DNA of 7,326 nt from JANNFX01 sp040080075 (GTDB lineage Bacteria > Pseudomonadota > Alphaproteobacteria > Rhizobiales > Hyphomicrobiaceae), in NCBI GenBank assembly GCA_040080075.1, contig JBEBJD010000002.1:1-7326 (forward strand), in the 5' to 3' direction. The translations under genes were made by a program, and so were the position numbers. The notes beneath the pieces were generated by a model that did no database searches, was not told the origin of the DNA, and worked only from the letters and a program-made list of their open reading frames with translations. The first letter of the stretch is position 1. Each line of letters opens with the position of its first letter. This document shows positions 1-6,271 of this stretch, piece after piece.

Positions 1-726
1 ATTTTTATTCTGTGGTGCGCAACGGCCCTGTCACTTCTTTTCTGGGGACGCGGAGCCTTTTGCGGCTGGCTGTGTCCGTTCGGGGCACTGCAAGAGATCA
101 TCAACCACGTGGCCCGGCGCTTTGGTATCCGGCAATATAGCGTGCCCTTCTATCTCCATGAGCGGCTGTGGGCACTCAAATACATGCTGTTTCTGGCGCT
201 GCTTGGCGTGTCGCTGGGCGACATGGCGAGAGCCGAGCAATTGGCCGAGGTTGAGCCGTTTAAGACCGTCGTGCTTTTGCACTTCATGCGCGAGTGGCCG
301 TTCGTGCTGTTTGCGCTCGCCCTCCTGGCCGCTGGCTTGTTCATCGAACGATTCTACTGCCGGTACCTATGTGTGCTGGGAGCGGCGCTCGCAATTCCTG
401 GCCGTGGCCGCATGTTCAACTGGCTCAAAAGGCGCAAGCAGTGCGGCTACGAATGTCAGCTGTGCGCCAAGAACTGCATGGTCCAGGCCATCCACCCCTC
501 GGGTGAAATCAATCCCAATGAATGCGTCTACTGCATGCACTGTCAGGTCATTCATTGGGATGACCAGACCTGCCCACCACTCGTCATGAAACGCGAAGGC
601 CGGGGCAAGAAAAATCCGGTCCAGGCACTTCATTCGGAGGGGCCGTTTTCGCTTGGCTCCCCGAAGCCCCCGGCACCTATAAAATTGACGGCAAACTCAA
701 AGGAGAAAGATCATGTCAAAGTCTGA
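1..726 (+). CDS. nosR: NosR, nitrous oxide reductase maturation/regulatory membrane flavo-iron-sulfur protein (3' part, 5' end outside window)
   Basis: The open frame runs from base 1 without a start, so the window begins inside the gene and shows about 241 C-terminal residues. NosR is an inner-membrane protein needed for nosZ expression and for keeping N2O reductase active, probably by electron transfer. Its periplasmic FMN-binding domain, in the N-terminal half, lies outside the window. Visible here, counting from base 1: hydrophobic segments at about residues 1-16, 61-75 and 98-116; a C21-x3-C25-P motif followed by FGALQE; a second Cys pair C120-x3-C124 followed by VLGAAL; then two ferredoxin-like four-Cys clusters, C148-x3-C152-x2-C155-x3-C159 and C175-x2-C178-x2-C181-x9-C191-P. 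This arrangement is diagnostic of the NosR/NapH-type polyferredoxin C-terminus, and the position directly before nosZ settles NosR. The residue after C124 is Val where the family pattern is usually Pro. The gene ends in TGA and overlaps nosZ by 14 bases. Confidence 0.96.
   Translation: MFILWCATALSLLFWGRGAFCGWLCPFGALQEIINHVARRFGIRQYSVPFYLHERLWALKYMLFLALLGVSLGDMARAEQLAEVEPFKTVVLLHFMREWPFVLFALALLAAGLFIERFYCRYLCVLGAALAIPGRGRMFNWLKRRKQCGYECQLCAKNCMVQAIHPSGEINPNECVYCMHCQVIHWDDQTCPPLVMKREGRGKKNPVQALHSEGPFSLGSPKPPAPIKLTANSKEKDHVKV
699..706 (+). promoter_or_regulatory. Shine-Dalgarno site of nosZ
   Basis: AAGGAGAA lies 6-7 bases before the ATG at 713, which is near-ideal spacing. The site sits inside the last codons of nosR, so nosZ initiation takes place on message still being translated for nosR. 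It supports 713 as the nosZ start, and the Tat signal follows directly. Confidence 0.8.
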
Positions 727-2650
727 AAAAGAAGGCGTCAGCAGGCGCGACGTGCTCGGAACCGGCTTGACTGCAGCAACCGTTGCCGGTGCTAGCGGCT
801 TGGCAGTAGGCGGAGCGGCGGTTTTGGTGGCTCAGCCCAAGGCCGCAATGGCTGACAGTGATGAAGAAAATCACAAGAAGGCGCTCGTGCCTCCGGGTAA
901 GCTCGATGAATATTACGGCTTCTGGTCGGGAGGGCACTCCGGGGAAGTCCGCATACTCGGATTGCCCTCGATGCGCGAGTTGATGCGGATCCCCGTCTTT
1001 AATCGTTGTAGTGCGACGGGCTGGGGCAGCACCAATGAAAGCCTTGGCATCATGACGGAAGGTCTGCTGCCGCAAAGCAAGGAGTTTTTGGCTTCAATTG
1101 GACAGAAAACTTACTTCAACGGCGATCTCCATCACCCGCGTCCATCCTACACAGATGGCGCCTATGACGGCCGCTACCTGTTTGTGAACGACAAGGCCAA
1201 TACGCGGCTCGCGCGGATTCGCCTAGATGTCATGAAATGCGATAAGATGATCCAGTTGCCAAATGCGCATTCAATCCATGGTCTGCGGCTGCAGCGTTAT
1301 CCGAAGACGGGCTATGTTTTCTGCAATGGTGAAAACCGTGCGCCCATCCCCAACGCAGGCAAACTTCTTGACGAGCCGAAGAAGTGGAACTCGGTATTCT
1401 CCGCTGTCGATGGCGACTCCATGCAGGTTGCGTGGCAAGTCATCGTATCGGGCAACCTCGACAACAACGATGCCGACTACAAGGGCAAGTACGTTGCTTC
1501 GACATGCTACAATGCCGAGGAAGGTATCACAGTCGCCGAAATGACGTCGTCCGACAAGGATCACATTGTGGTCTTTAGTCTGGCCGCCATCGAGAAGGCA
1601 ATCAAGGACGGCAAATACGAAGAGATCAACGGCGTTAAAGTGCTCGATGGCCGAAAGACCTCTAAGCTTGGTCTAACGATCTACATTCCTGTCGCAAACA
1701 GCCCGCATGGCTGCAATGCCGCACCAGACGGAAAGCACCTCATCATCAACGGAAAGCTATCGCCGACGGTGACAATTTTTGAATGGGACAAGTTCGATGA
1801 TGTCTTCGCTGGAAAGATTAAAGGCGAAGATTCGATTGTAGGAAACCTCGAAGTCGGTCTCGGTCCGCTTCACACCACGTTCGACGGCAAGGGCAATGCC
1901 TACACGTCGCTGTTTCTCGACAGTCAGGTTGTCAAATGGAACATCGGCGAAGCAATCCGGGCTTACAAGGGTGAGAAAGTCAACGCCATCAAGCAGAAGA
2001 TCGATGTCCACTACCAGATTGGGCACATCAACGCTACTCATGGCGAAACCAAGGACGCTGACGGTAAGTGGGCGGTGGCTTTGTGCAAGTTCTCTAAAGA
2101 CCGCTTCCTCAACGCCGGCCCGATGAAGCCGGAGAACGATCAGCTGATCGATATATCGGGCGACAAAATGATCCTGGTGCATGACGGCCCAACTTACGCC
2201 GAGCCGCATGATGCCACCATTATGCACGCATCCAAGCTGAACCCGCTCGAAGTCTGGAAGAAGGACGATCCCTACTTCAAGTTTGCCATGGATTTGGCAA
2301 AGAAGGACGGTGTTAAGCTGGGTGTCGACAACAAGGTGGTTCGCGATGGAACGAAGGTGCGCGTCTATATGACGGCAGCAGCACCTGCGTTCGGACTCAC
2401 CCAGTTCAAAGTCAAAAAGGGCGATGAAGTCACGGTCGTTGTGACCAATGTAGACGACGTCGTCGACTTGGCACATGGCTTCACCCTCGTCGACTACGGC
2501 ATCGCTATCGAGATTGCACCGCAAGCCACCGCGTCGGTGACCTTCACGGCAAATAATCCGGGAGTTCACTACTACTATTGCCAGTGGTTCTGCCACGCGC
2601 TCCACATGGAGATGTCAGGCCAAATGCTGGTCGAAGACGCGGGAGTTTGA
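713..2650 (+). CDS. nosZ: NosZ, nitrous oxide reductase (clade I, Tat-exported)
   Basis: Periplasmic homodimeric copper enzyme that reduces N2O to N2, the last step of denitrification. The 645-residue precursor has the family's usual length. It opens with a twin-arginine signal (SRRDVLGTG, residues 10-18), a hydrophobic stretch, and a likely cleavage site after AMA at about residue 47. The N-terminal beta-propeller carries seven histidines expected to bind the tetranuclear CuZ centre: H140 and H141 (DLHHPRPS), H189 (IHGLR), H332 (SPHGCN), H387 (GPLHTTF), H438 (GHINAT) and H499 (EPHD). Their spacing matches what I recall for characterised enzymes to within one residue. The C-terminal cupredoxin domain has the binuclear CuA site: H588 (AHGFTLVDYG) and C623, W625, C627, H631 and M634 in CQWFCHALHMEM. 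Nothing essential is missing, so the enzyme should be functional. The Tat signal separates it from Sec-dependent clade II NosZ. It overlaps nosR by 14 bases and lies 5 bases before nosD. Confidence 0.99.
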   Translation: MSKSEKEGVSRRDVLGTGLTAATVAGASGLAVGGAAVLVAQPKAAMADSDEENHKKALVPPGKLDEYYGFWSGGHSGEVRILGLPSMRELMRIPVFNRCSATGWGSTNESLGIMTEGLLPQSKEFLASIGQKTYFNGDLHHPRPSYTDGAYDGRYLFVNDKANTRLARIRLDVMKCDKMIQLPNAHSIHGLRLQRYPKTGYVFCNGENRAPIPNAGKLLDEPKKWNSVFSAVDGDSMQVAWQVIVSGNLDNNDADYKGKYVASTCYNAEEGITVAEMTSSDKDHIVVFSLAAIEKAIKDGKYEEINGVKVLDGRKTSKLGLTIYIPVANSPHGCNAAPDGKHLIINGKLSPTVTIFEWDKFDDVFAGKIKGEDSIVGNLEVGLGPLHTTFDGKGNAYTSLFLDSQVVKWNIGEAIRAYKGEKVNAIKQKIDVHYQIGHINATHGETKDADGKWAVALCKFSKDRFLNAGPMKPENDQLIDISGDKMILVHDGPTYAEPHDATIMHASKLNPLEVWKKDDPYFKFAMDLAKKDGVKLGVDNKVVRDGTKVRVYMTAAAPAFGLTQFKVKKGDEVTVVVTNVDDVVDLAHGFTLVDYGIAIEIAPQATASVTFTANNPGVHYYYCQWFCHALHMEMSGQMLVEDAGV

Positions 2651-2655
2651 GCGCC

Positions 2656-3990
2656 ATGCAGAATTGGCAGCGGGCGCTGAAGGGATTAATTGCCAGTTGT
2701 GTTCTGGCAGTTTGCCCTGCGGCGCGCGCGGCTGACATTCATGTCGAACCTGGGCCATCGAGCCTCATCCAGGCGGTGGCCCAGGCTCACGGCGGAGACC
2801 GGCTTGAGCTGGGCGAGGGTACCTACGCAGGGCCCGTTGTCATCGACAAGCCGCTCACCATCGATGGGGTAGGCGGAACCGTTATCGATAATGGTGGAGG
2901 CGGGACAGTTGTCAAAATCCTCGCCTCTGGCGTTACCATTCGCGGGGTGACAATTCGCGGTTCTGGCACCAAGGGCGAAGATTTCGATAGCGGCATCTAT
3001 GTCGAGCAGGGCTCTGATGGTGCCGTTATCGATAACAACACCCTGGAGGGAAATCTCTTTGGCATCGTGCTGCACGGATGCAAGAACGCCATCGCCCGCA
3101 ATAACAAAATAGCCAACCGCAGCGACCTTTGGCCCAACGACCGAGGCAACGGTTTTCATGTCTGGAACAACACAGGTGCGCTGATCGAGGGCAATAGCGT
3201 CACCAGTGGGCGCGACGGCCTCTATATTGAGATTAGCCACGGCAACGTCATCCGCTCGAACCGCTTTGAGGGCCTGCGCTTTGCCGTCCACTATATGTAT
3301 GCCAACGACAACGAAGTTTCGGACAACATCTCCATTCATAATCGCGTCGGCTTTGCACTCATGTATTCGAACAATATCAAGGTTCTGCGCAACGTCTCGA
3401 TTGGCGACCTGCAACACGGCCTGATGCTGCACACGGCACACAAGTCAGTGACGGCTTTCAACTACATTTATGGGACCGGGGAGAAGTGCCTCTTTATCTA
3501 CACCTCGGCCAGCAACGACATTCATGACAACCGGTTCGAGCAATGCGGCACCGGCGTGCATTTCACTGGCGGATCGGAGAACAACAAGTTCTACGGCAAT
3601 AGCTTCCTCTCCAATGAAATGCAGGTGAAATACACCGGCATGAAGTTCTACGAATGGTCACTAAATGGGCGCGGTAATTACTGGAGCGACAATCCGGCGT
3701 TCGATCTCGACGGCGATGGGTTCGCCGATACAGCCTTCCGGCCCAACACTCTTGTCGATTGGGTGCTGTGGAAATACCCGCTTGCTAAGCTTCTCGTGTC
3801 CAGCCCCGCAGTCCAGTCGCTGCGCTATGTACAGCAGCAATTACCGTCGCTCTATCCGGGAGGCGCCATAGACAGTTTCCCGCTAATGTCGCCGGGACCA
3901 CTGCCGGTGGCGCTGCCTGCTAACGCCGACCTCACTCCAGCCGCCCGTGATCCTGCTCAGTCCGGCAGCGATTCCCGGCCCATCATGTGA
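2656..3990 (+). CDS. nosD: NosD, periplasmic beta-helix protein of the NosDFY copper-centre assembly system
   Basis: NosD is the periplasmic component of the NosDFY ABC system, required to assemble the CuZ centre of NosZ. I chose the ATG at 2656 (444 residues, near the family's usual length of about 440) because a Sec signal peptide begins there (residues 1-25, ending in AARA before ADIHVEPG). The frame is open upstream to a TTG at 2578, but that would put 26 unrelated residues before the signal peptide and overlap nosZ. A GGGAG at 2641-2645 is a modest ribosome site. From about residue 60 to 330 the protein shows repeating Asn- and Ile-rich turns (for example VIDNNTLEGN, LIEGNSV, VIRSNRF), typical of a right-handed parallel beta-helix. 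A DLDGDGFAD segment at 350-358 resembles a conserved acidic loop of NosD. The last 30 or so residues are Pro/Ala-rich and probably disordered. The nosF start follows the stop by 7 bases. Confidence 0.96.
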   Translation: MQNWQRALKGLIASCVLAVCPAARAADIHVEPGPSSLIQAVAQAHGGDRLELGEGTYAGPVVIDKPLTIDGVGGTVIDNGGGGTVVKILASGVTIRGVTIRGSGTKGEDFDSGIYVEQGSDGAVIDNNTLEGNLFGIVLHGCKNAIARNNKIANRSDLWPNDRGNGFHVWNNTGALIEGNSVTSGRDGLYIEISHGNVIRSNRFEGLRFAVHYMYANDNEVSDNISIHNRVGFALMYSNNIKVLRNVSIGDLQHGLMLHTAHKSVTAFNYIYGTGEKCLFIYTSASNDIHDNRFEQCGTGVHFTGGSENNKFYGNSFLSNEMQVKYTGMKFYEWSLNGRGNYWSDNPAFDLDGDGFADTAFRPNTLVDWVLWKYPLAKLLVSSPAVQSLRYVQQQLPSLYPGGAIDSFPLMSPGPLPVALPANADLTPAARDPAQSGSDSRPIM

Positions 3991-3993
3991 GGA
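3988..3993 (+). promoter_or_regulatory. Shine-Dalgarno site of nosF overlapping the nosD stop
   Basis: TGAGGA contains the nosD stop codon and a GAGG core, ending 4 bases before the ATG at 3998. Terminating ribosomes at nosD would sit on this site, which suggests translational coupling. It favours 3998 over the in-frame upstream GTG at 3947 as the nosF start. Confidence 0.65.
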
Positions 3994-3997
3994 CCCC

Positions 3998-4933
3998 ATG
4001 AACGCAGTCATCATAGAGAAAACCGGCAAGGACTATGGCGGCAACACTGTTCTAGATGGTGTCAGCCTCAATATCCCCGAAGGCAAATGCCTGGCTCTGA
4101 TTGGACACAACGGTGCCGGTAAGACCACTTTGATGAAATTGATGCTGGGACTCATCCACCCTACGCACGGGCGTGTTGAAGTCTTGGGCGTAAATCCAGC
4201 GGCTGGAGGCAAGGCGTTGCGGCAGAAGCTCGGGTTTCTGCCGGAAAACGTGGCCTTCCATGATGAACTTACCGGAGAAGGCACGCTTGCGTTCTATGCG
4301 CGTCTCAAAGGTGTGGAACCGGAACAGTCGTCACGCCTGCTGGAACGAGTTGGGCTGACGAACGCGGCGTCTCGCCGGGTCAAAACTTATTCAAAAGGGA
4401 TGCGTCAACGGCTCGGCCTCGCCCAAGCGCTTCTGGGTGAACCAAAGCTGTTGCTGCTTGATGAGCCAACGACCGGACTCGATCCTCTGCTGCGCCAGGA
4501 GTTCTTCCAGATCATTCGCGAATTGACTGCGGCGGGGACGACGGTCGTCCTGTCATCTCATATTCTGACTGAACTTGAGGCCCGCACCGATCTCACCGCA
4601 ATTCTGCGCGATGGGCGTCTCGCCGCATTTGGCGATCTCGATACGCTGCGGCGTCAAGCTGAACTTCAAGTGACCGTGCGCGTTCGAGGCGATGCCCCGG
4701 CGATTGCCCGCAAGCTCAACGGCGCGTTTCATAAGACGGTCGGCGCAGATCATGCGTTCATCGACATCGATTGCCTGCCGTCTCAAAAAATGGCGTTGCT
4801 GCGAACGCTGTCAGGGTTCGGGGATTTGTGCTCGGATCTGGACGTGCGCCCGCCAAGCCTTGACGATCTCTATCTGTACTATTGCGGCCATGCGCTCTCC
4901 TCAACAGACAAATTGGAGGCGCACCATGACTAG
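3998..4933 (+). CDS. nosF: NosF, ABC transporter ATPase of NosDFY
   Basis: Cytoplasmic ATPase that drives the NosDFY transporter during CuZ maturation; with NosY it forms the F2Y2 core. The protein is 311 residues from the ATG at 3998, preceded by a ribosome site on the nosD stop; a GTG at 3947 in the same frame would add 17 residues that do not look like an ABC domain. Visible motifs are: Walker A GHNGAGKTT (36-44), the Q-loop region LGFLPEN (78-84), the signature YSKGMRQR (131-138), Walker B plus catalytic Glu LLLLDEP (151-157; D155, E156), the D-loop GLDP (160-163) and the switch His H188 in SSH. The Q-loop position carries Glu83 rather than Gln; I recall this LPEN form from other NosF proteins, so it is probably a family trait. 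After residue 210 comes a C-terminal domain of about 100 residues, as in other NosF proteins. The TAG stop overlaps the nosY start by 8 bases. Confidence 0.97.
   Translation: MNAVIIEKTGKDYGGNTVLDGVSLNIPEGKCLALIGHNGAGKTTLMKLMLGLIHPTHGRVEVLGVNPAAGGKALRQKLGFLPENVAFHDELTGEGTLAFYARLKGVEPEQSSRLLERVGLTNAASRRVKTYSKGMRQRLGLAQALLGEPKLLLLDEPTTGLDPLLRQEFFQIIRELTAAGTTVVLSSHILTELEARTDLTAILRDGRLAAFGDLDTLRRQAELQVTVRVRGDAPAIARKLNGAFHKTVGADHAFIDIDCLPSQKMALLRTLSGFGDLCSDLDVRPPSLDDLYLYYCGHALSSTDKLEAHHD
4915..4919 (+). promoter_or_regulatory. Shine-Dalgarno site of nosY
   Basis: GGAGG ends 6 bases before the ATG at 4926 and lies within the end of nosF. It decides the nosY start: a second in-frame ATG at 4935 would be 15 bases away, and the upstream open frame from 4692 has no such site and only shadows nosF. 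Confidence 0.75.
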
Positions 4934-5750
4934 CATGTTCATTCTGGCGGCGAAAGAATTCCGCGATGGGTTGCGCAATAGATGGGTCGTGGGCGCGACA
5001 CTGCTTCTCGCTGCGCTGGCGTTCGCATTGGCGTTCCTTGGGTCGTCGCCCGTTGGGCTGCTCGATGTATCTCCGCTCGCCGTCACTGTTGTCAGCATCT
5101 CGAGCCTCACCATATTCCTGGTGCCGTTGATAGCTCTGCTGCTGGGCTATGATTCAATCGTCGGCGAGGCAGAGCGCGGCTGTCTGCTGCTTTTGCTGAC
5201 GTATCCTGTTTCGCGTCTTGAAATTATATTGGGAAAATTCCTTGGGCACGCGGCCATCCTGGCCGTCGCGACGCTCGTTGGATACGGGGCGGCGGGCGTT
5301 GCGTCCGCCTGGACCGGTAGCGCTGACACCGAGAGCTTGCGCGCTTTCGCCGGGCTGCTTTTCAGTTCTGTTCTGTTGGGGCTTGCTTTTCTAGCACTCG
5401 CTACTCTCGTTAGCGTGGCCGTCTCCGAACGTAGCACGGCTGCGGGGATTGCGGTTGGTCTTTGGCTGCTGTTCGTGATTGTCTATGATCTGGCGCTGAT
5501 GGGCATGCTGGTTGCGAGCAAAGGCGGTATCGGGGCAGACATTTTCCCGAACCTACTTCTGCTGAACCCTGCCGACGCCTACCGCCTGTTCAACCTCACA
5601 GCCTTTGAAAACGTCCGCAAGATTTCTGGCATGGGCGGTCTTTCAGCCGCGGCGCAATTCCCGCCATCTGTCCTTCTGGCAGTTCTTCTGGCCTGGATCG
5701 TGCTGCCGCTGGCAGCCGCCATAGCGATCTTCAACAGGAGAGAAGCATGA
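4926..5750 (+). CDS. nosY: NosY, ABC-2 type permease of NosDFY
   Basis: Inner-membrane subunit of the NosDFY transporter, which couples ATP hydrolysis by NosF to work on NosD in the periplasm during CuZ assembly; the family is thought to supply sulfur or help load copper. The protein is 274 residues, the usual NosY length of about 275. Six hydrophobic segments can be seen at about 20-38, 54-74, 107-126, 141-162, 172-197 and 248-269, with a larger loop between the fifth and sixth. Between segments 2 and 3 there is a cytoplasmic motif, EAERG (81-85) followed by LLLLLTYPVSR (87-97), typical of ABC-2 permeases and likely part of the contact with the ATPase. The short amphipathic N-terminus (ILAAKEFRDGLRNRW) also fits this family. 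The gene overlaps nosF by 8 bases and nosL by 4 (ATGA). Confidence 0.95.
   Translation: MTSMFILAAKEFRDGLRNRWVVGATLLLAALAFALAFLGSSPVGLLDVSPLAVTVVSISSLTIFLVPLIALLLGYDSIVGEAERGCLLLLLTYPVSRLEIILGKFLGHAAILAVATLVGYGAAGVASAWTGSADTESLRAFAGLLFSSVLLGLAFLALATLVSVAVSERSTAAGIAVGLWLLFVIVYDLALMGMLVASKGGIGADIFPNLLLLNPADAYRLFNLTAFENVRKISGMGGLSAAAQFPPSVLLAVLLAWIVLPLAAAIAIFNRREA
5736..5743 (+). promoter_or_regulatory. Shine-Dalgarno site of nosL
   Basis: AGGAGAGA precedes the nosL ATG at 5747 with good spacing (6 bases after the AGGAG core). It lies in the final codons of nosY, whose stop overlaps the start as ATGA, a standard coupling arrangement. Confidence 0.75.
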
Positions 5751-6271
5751 ATGCCGGAAAGGCATTGCTCGCCATTCTGCTGCTTGGGCTCAGTGCATGC
5801 GGCCCCGGTGATCAGCAGAATGCTGCCGCGCCGCGCGAGCCCGGGGCCGATGAGGTTGGTTACTACTGCCGCATGACGCTCAACGAGCATAGTGGACCCA
5901 AAGGGCAGATTCTGCCGAGGGGCTGGAAAGATCCGCTGTGGTTCTCATCGGTGCGCGATGCGTTGACTTATGTAGAGCAAGACATCGTCAGCGACCGGGA
6001 GATGGCCGGCTTCTGGGTCAACGACATGGCCCAGGGCACATGGGAAAAGCCCGCAATTGGATCTTGGATTGAAGCCAAGGCCGCCTGGTATGTGGTGGGG
6101 AGTGCAAGAAAGTCAGGCATGGGGGGCAGCGAGGCCGTTCCGTTCAAGGATGTCGCGGCCGCCGAAGCGTTCGCGCGCGACAGCGGCGGACGTGTGACCG
6201 ATTATATGACCGCACGCCATGCCGTCGCCGGCGCCTCGGATGCCGCTCCAGCTCCGGGAGGTGGCACATGA
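5747..6271 (+). CDS. nosL: NosL, lipoprotein copper chaperone for nitrous oxide reductase
   Basis: Membrane-anchored periplasmic lipoprotein that binds Cu(I) and supplies it to NosZ, in partnership with NosD of NosDFY. The protein is 174 residues with a lipoprotein signal: a short hydrophobic run and the lipobox LSAC, giving lipidated C18. After a short flexible linker comes YYCRMTLNEH (39-48) and then GPKGQI (50-55). The Cys-x-Met pair C41 and M43 matches the known Cu(I)-binding position of NosL; in most homologues I recall, the middle residue is Gly, here it is Arg42. Further family landmarks are FSSVRDAL (66-73), FWVNDM (89-94), SWIEAKAAWYVVGS (106-119), SGMGG with M125, and EAVPF (129-133). 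The last 15 or so residues are an Ala/Gly/Pro-rich tail. The start is fixed by the ribosome site at 5736 and the signal peptide. The gene overlaps nosX by 4 bases (ATGA). Confidence 0.95.
   Translation: MNAGKALLAILLLGLSACGPGDQQNAAAPREPGADEVGYYCRMTLNEHSGPKGQILPRGWKDPLWFSSVRDALTYVEQDIVSDREMAGFWVNDMAQGTWEKPAIGSWIEAKAAWYVVGSARKSGMGGSEAVPFKDVAAAEAFARDSGGRVTDYMTARHAVAGASDAAPAPGGGT
6256..6261 (+). promoter_or_regulatory. Shine-Dalgarno site of nosX
   Basis: GGGAGG ends 6 bases before the ATG at 6268, inside the nosL coding end. It supports this ATG as the nosX start, at the ATGA overlap with the nosL stop. Confidence 0.75.

Noticed and set aside
685..700. Possible FNR/NNR-type box, TTGA and TCAA half-sites just before nosZ
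   Set aside because: The half-sites are 8 bases apart, whereas FNR-family boxes have 6 between TTGA and TCAA. The site also directly abuts the ribosome site inside nosR, which is a poor place for an activator.
1757..2605. A 282-codon open frame on the minus strand opposite nosZ
   Set aside because: It lies wholly within an intact nosZ, has no recognisable domain, and its frame is explained by the codon bias of the sense gene. No ribosome site or promoter evidence supports it.
2578..2655. Extended nosD start at the TTG at 2578
   Set aside because: This would add 26 residues overlapping the nosZ CuA coding region in another frame and bury the clear signal peptide that begins at the ATG at 2656.
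2686..3441. A 251-codon open frame on the minus strand opposite nosD
   Set aside because: It is entirely antisense to the beta-helix coding region and its repeated Val/Asp-rich pattern mirrors the NosD repeats. It is a shadow frame.
4692..4925. Upstream extension of the nosY frame (78 extra codons)
   Set aside because: The extension overlaps nosF, is Arg/Cys-rich and unlike a permease, and a strong ribosome site precedes the ATG at 4926.
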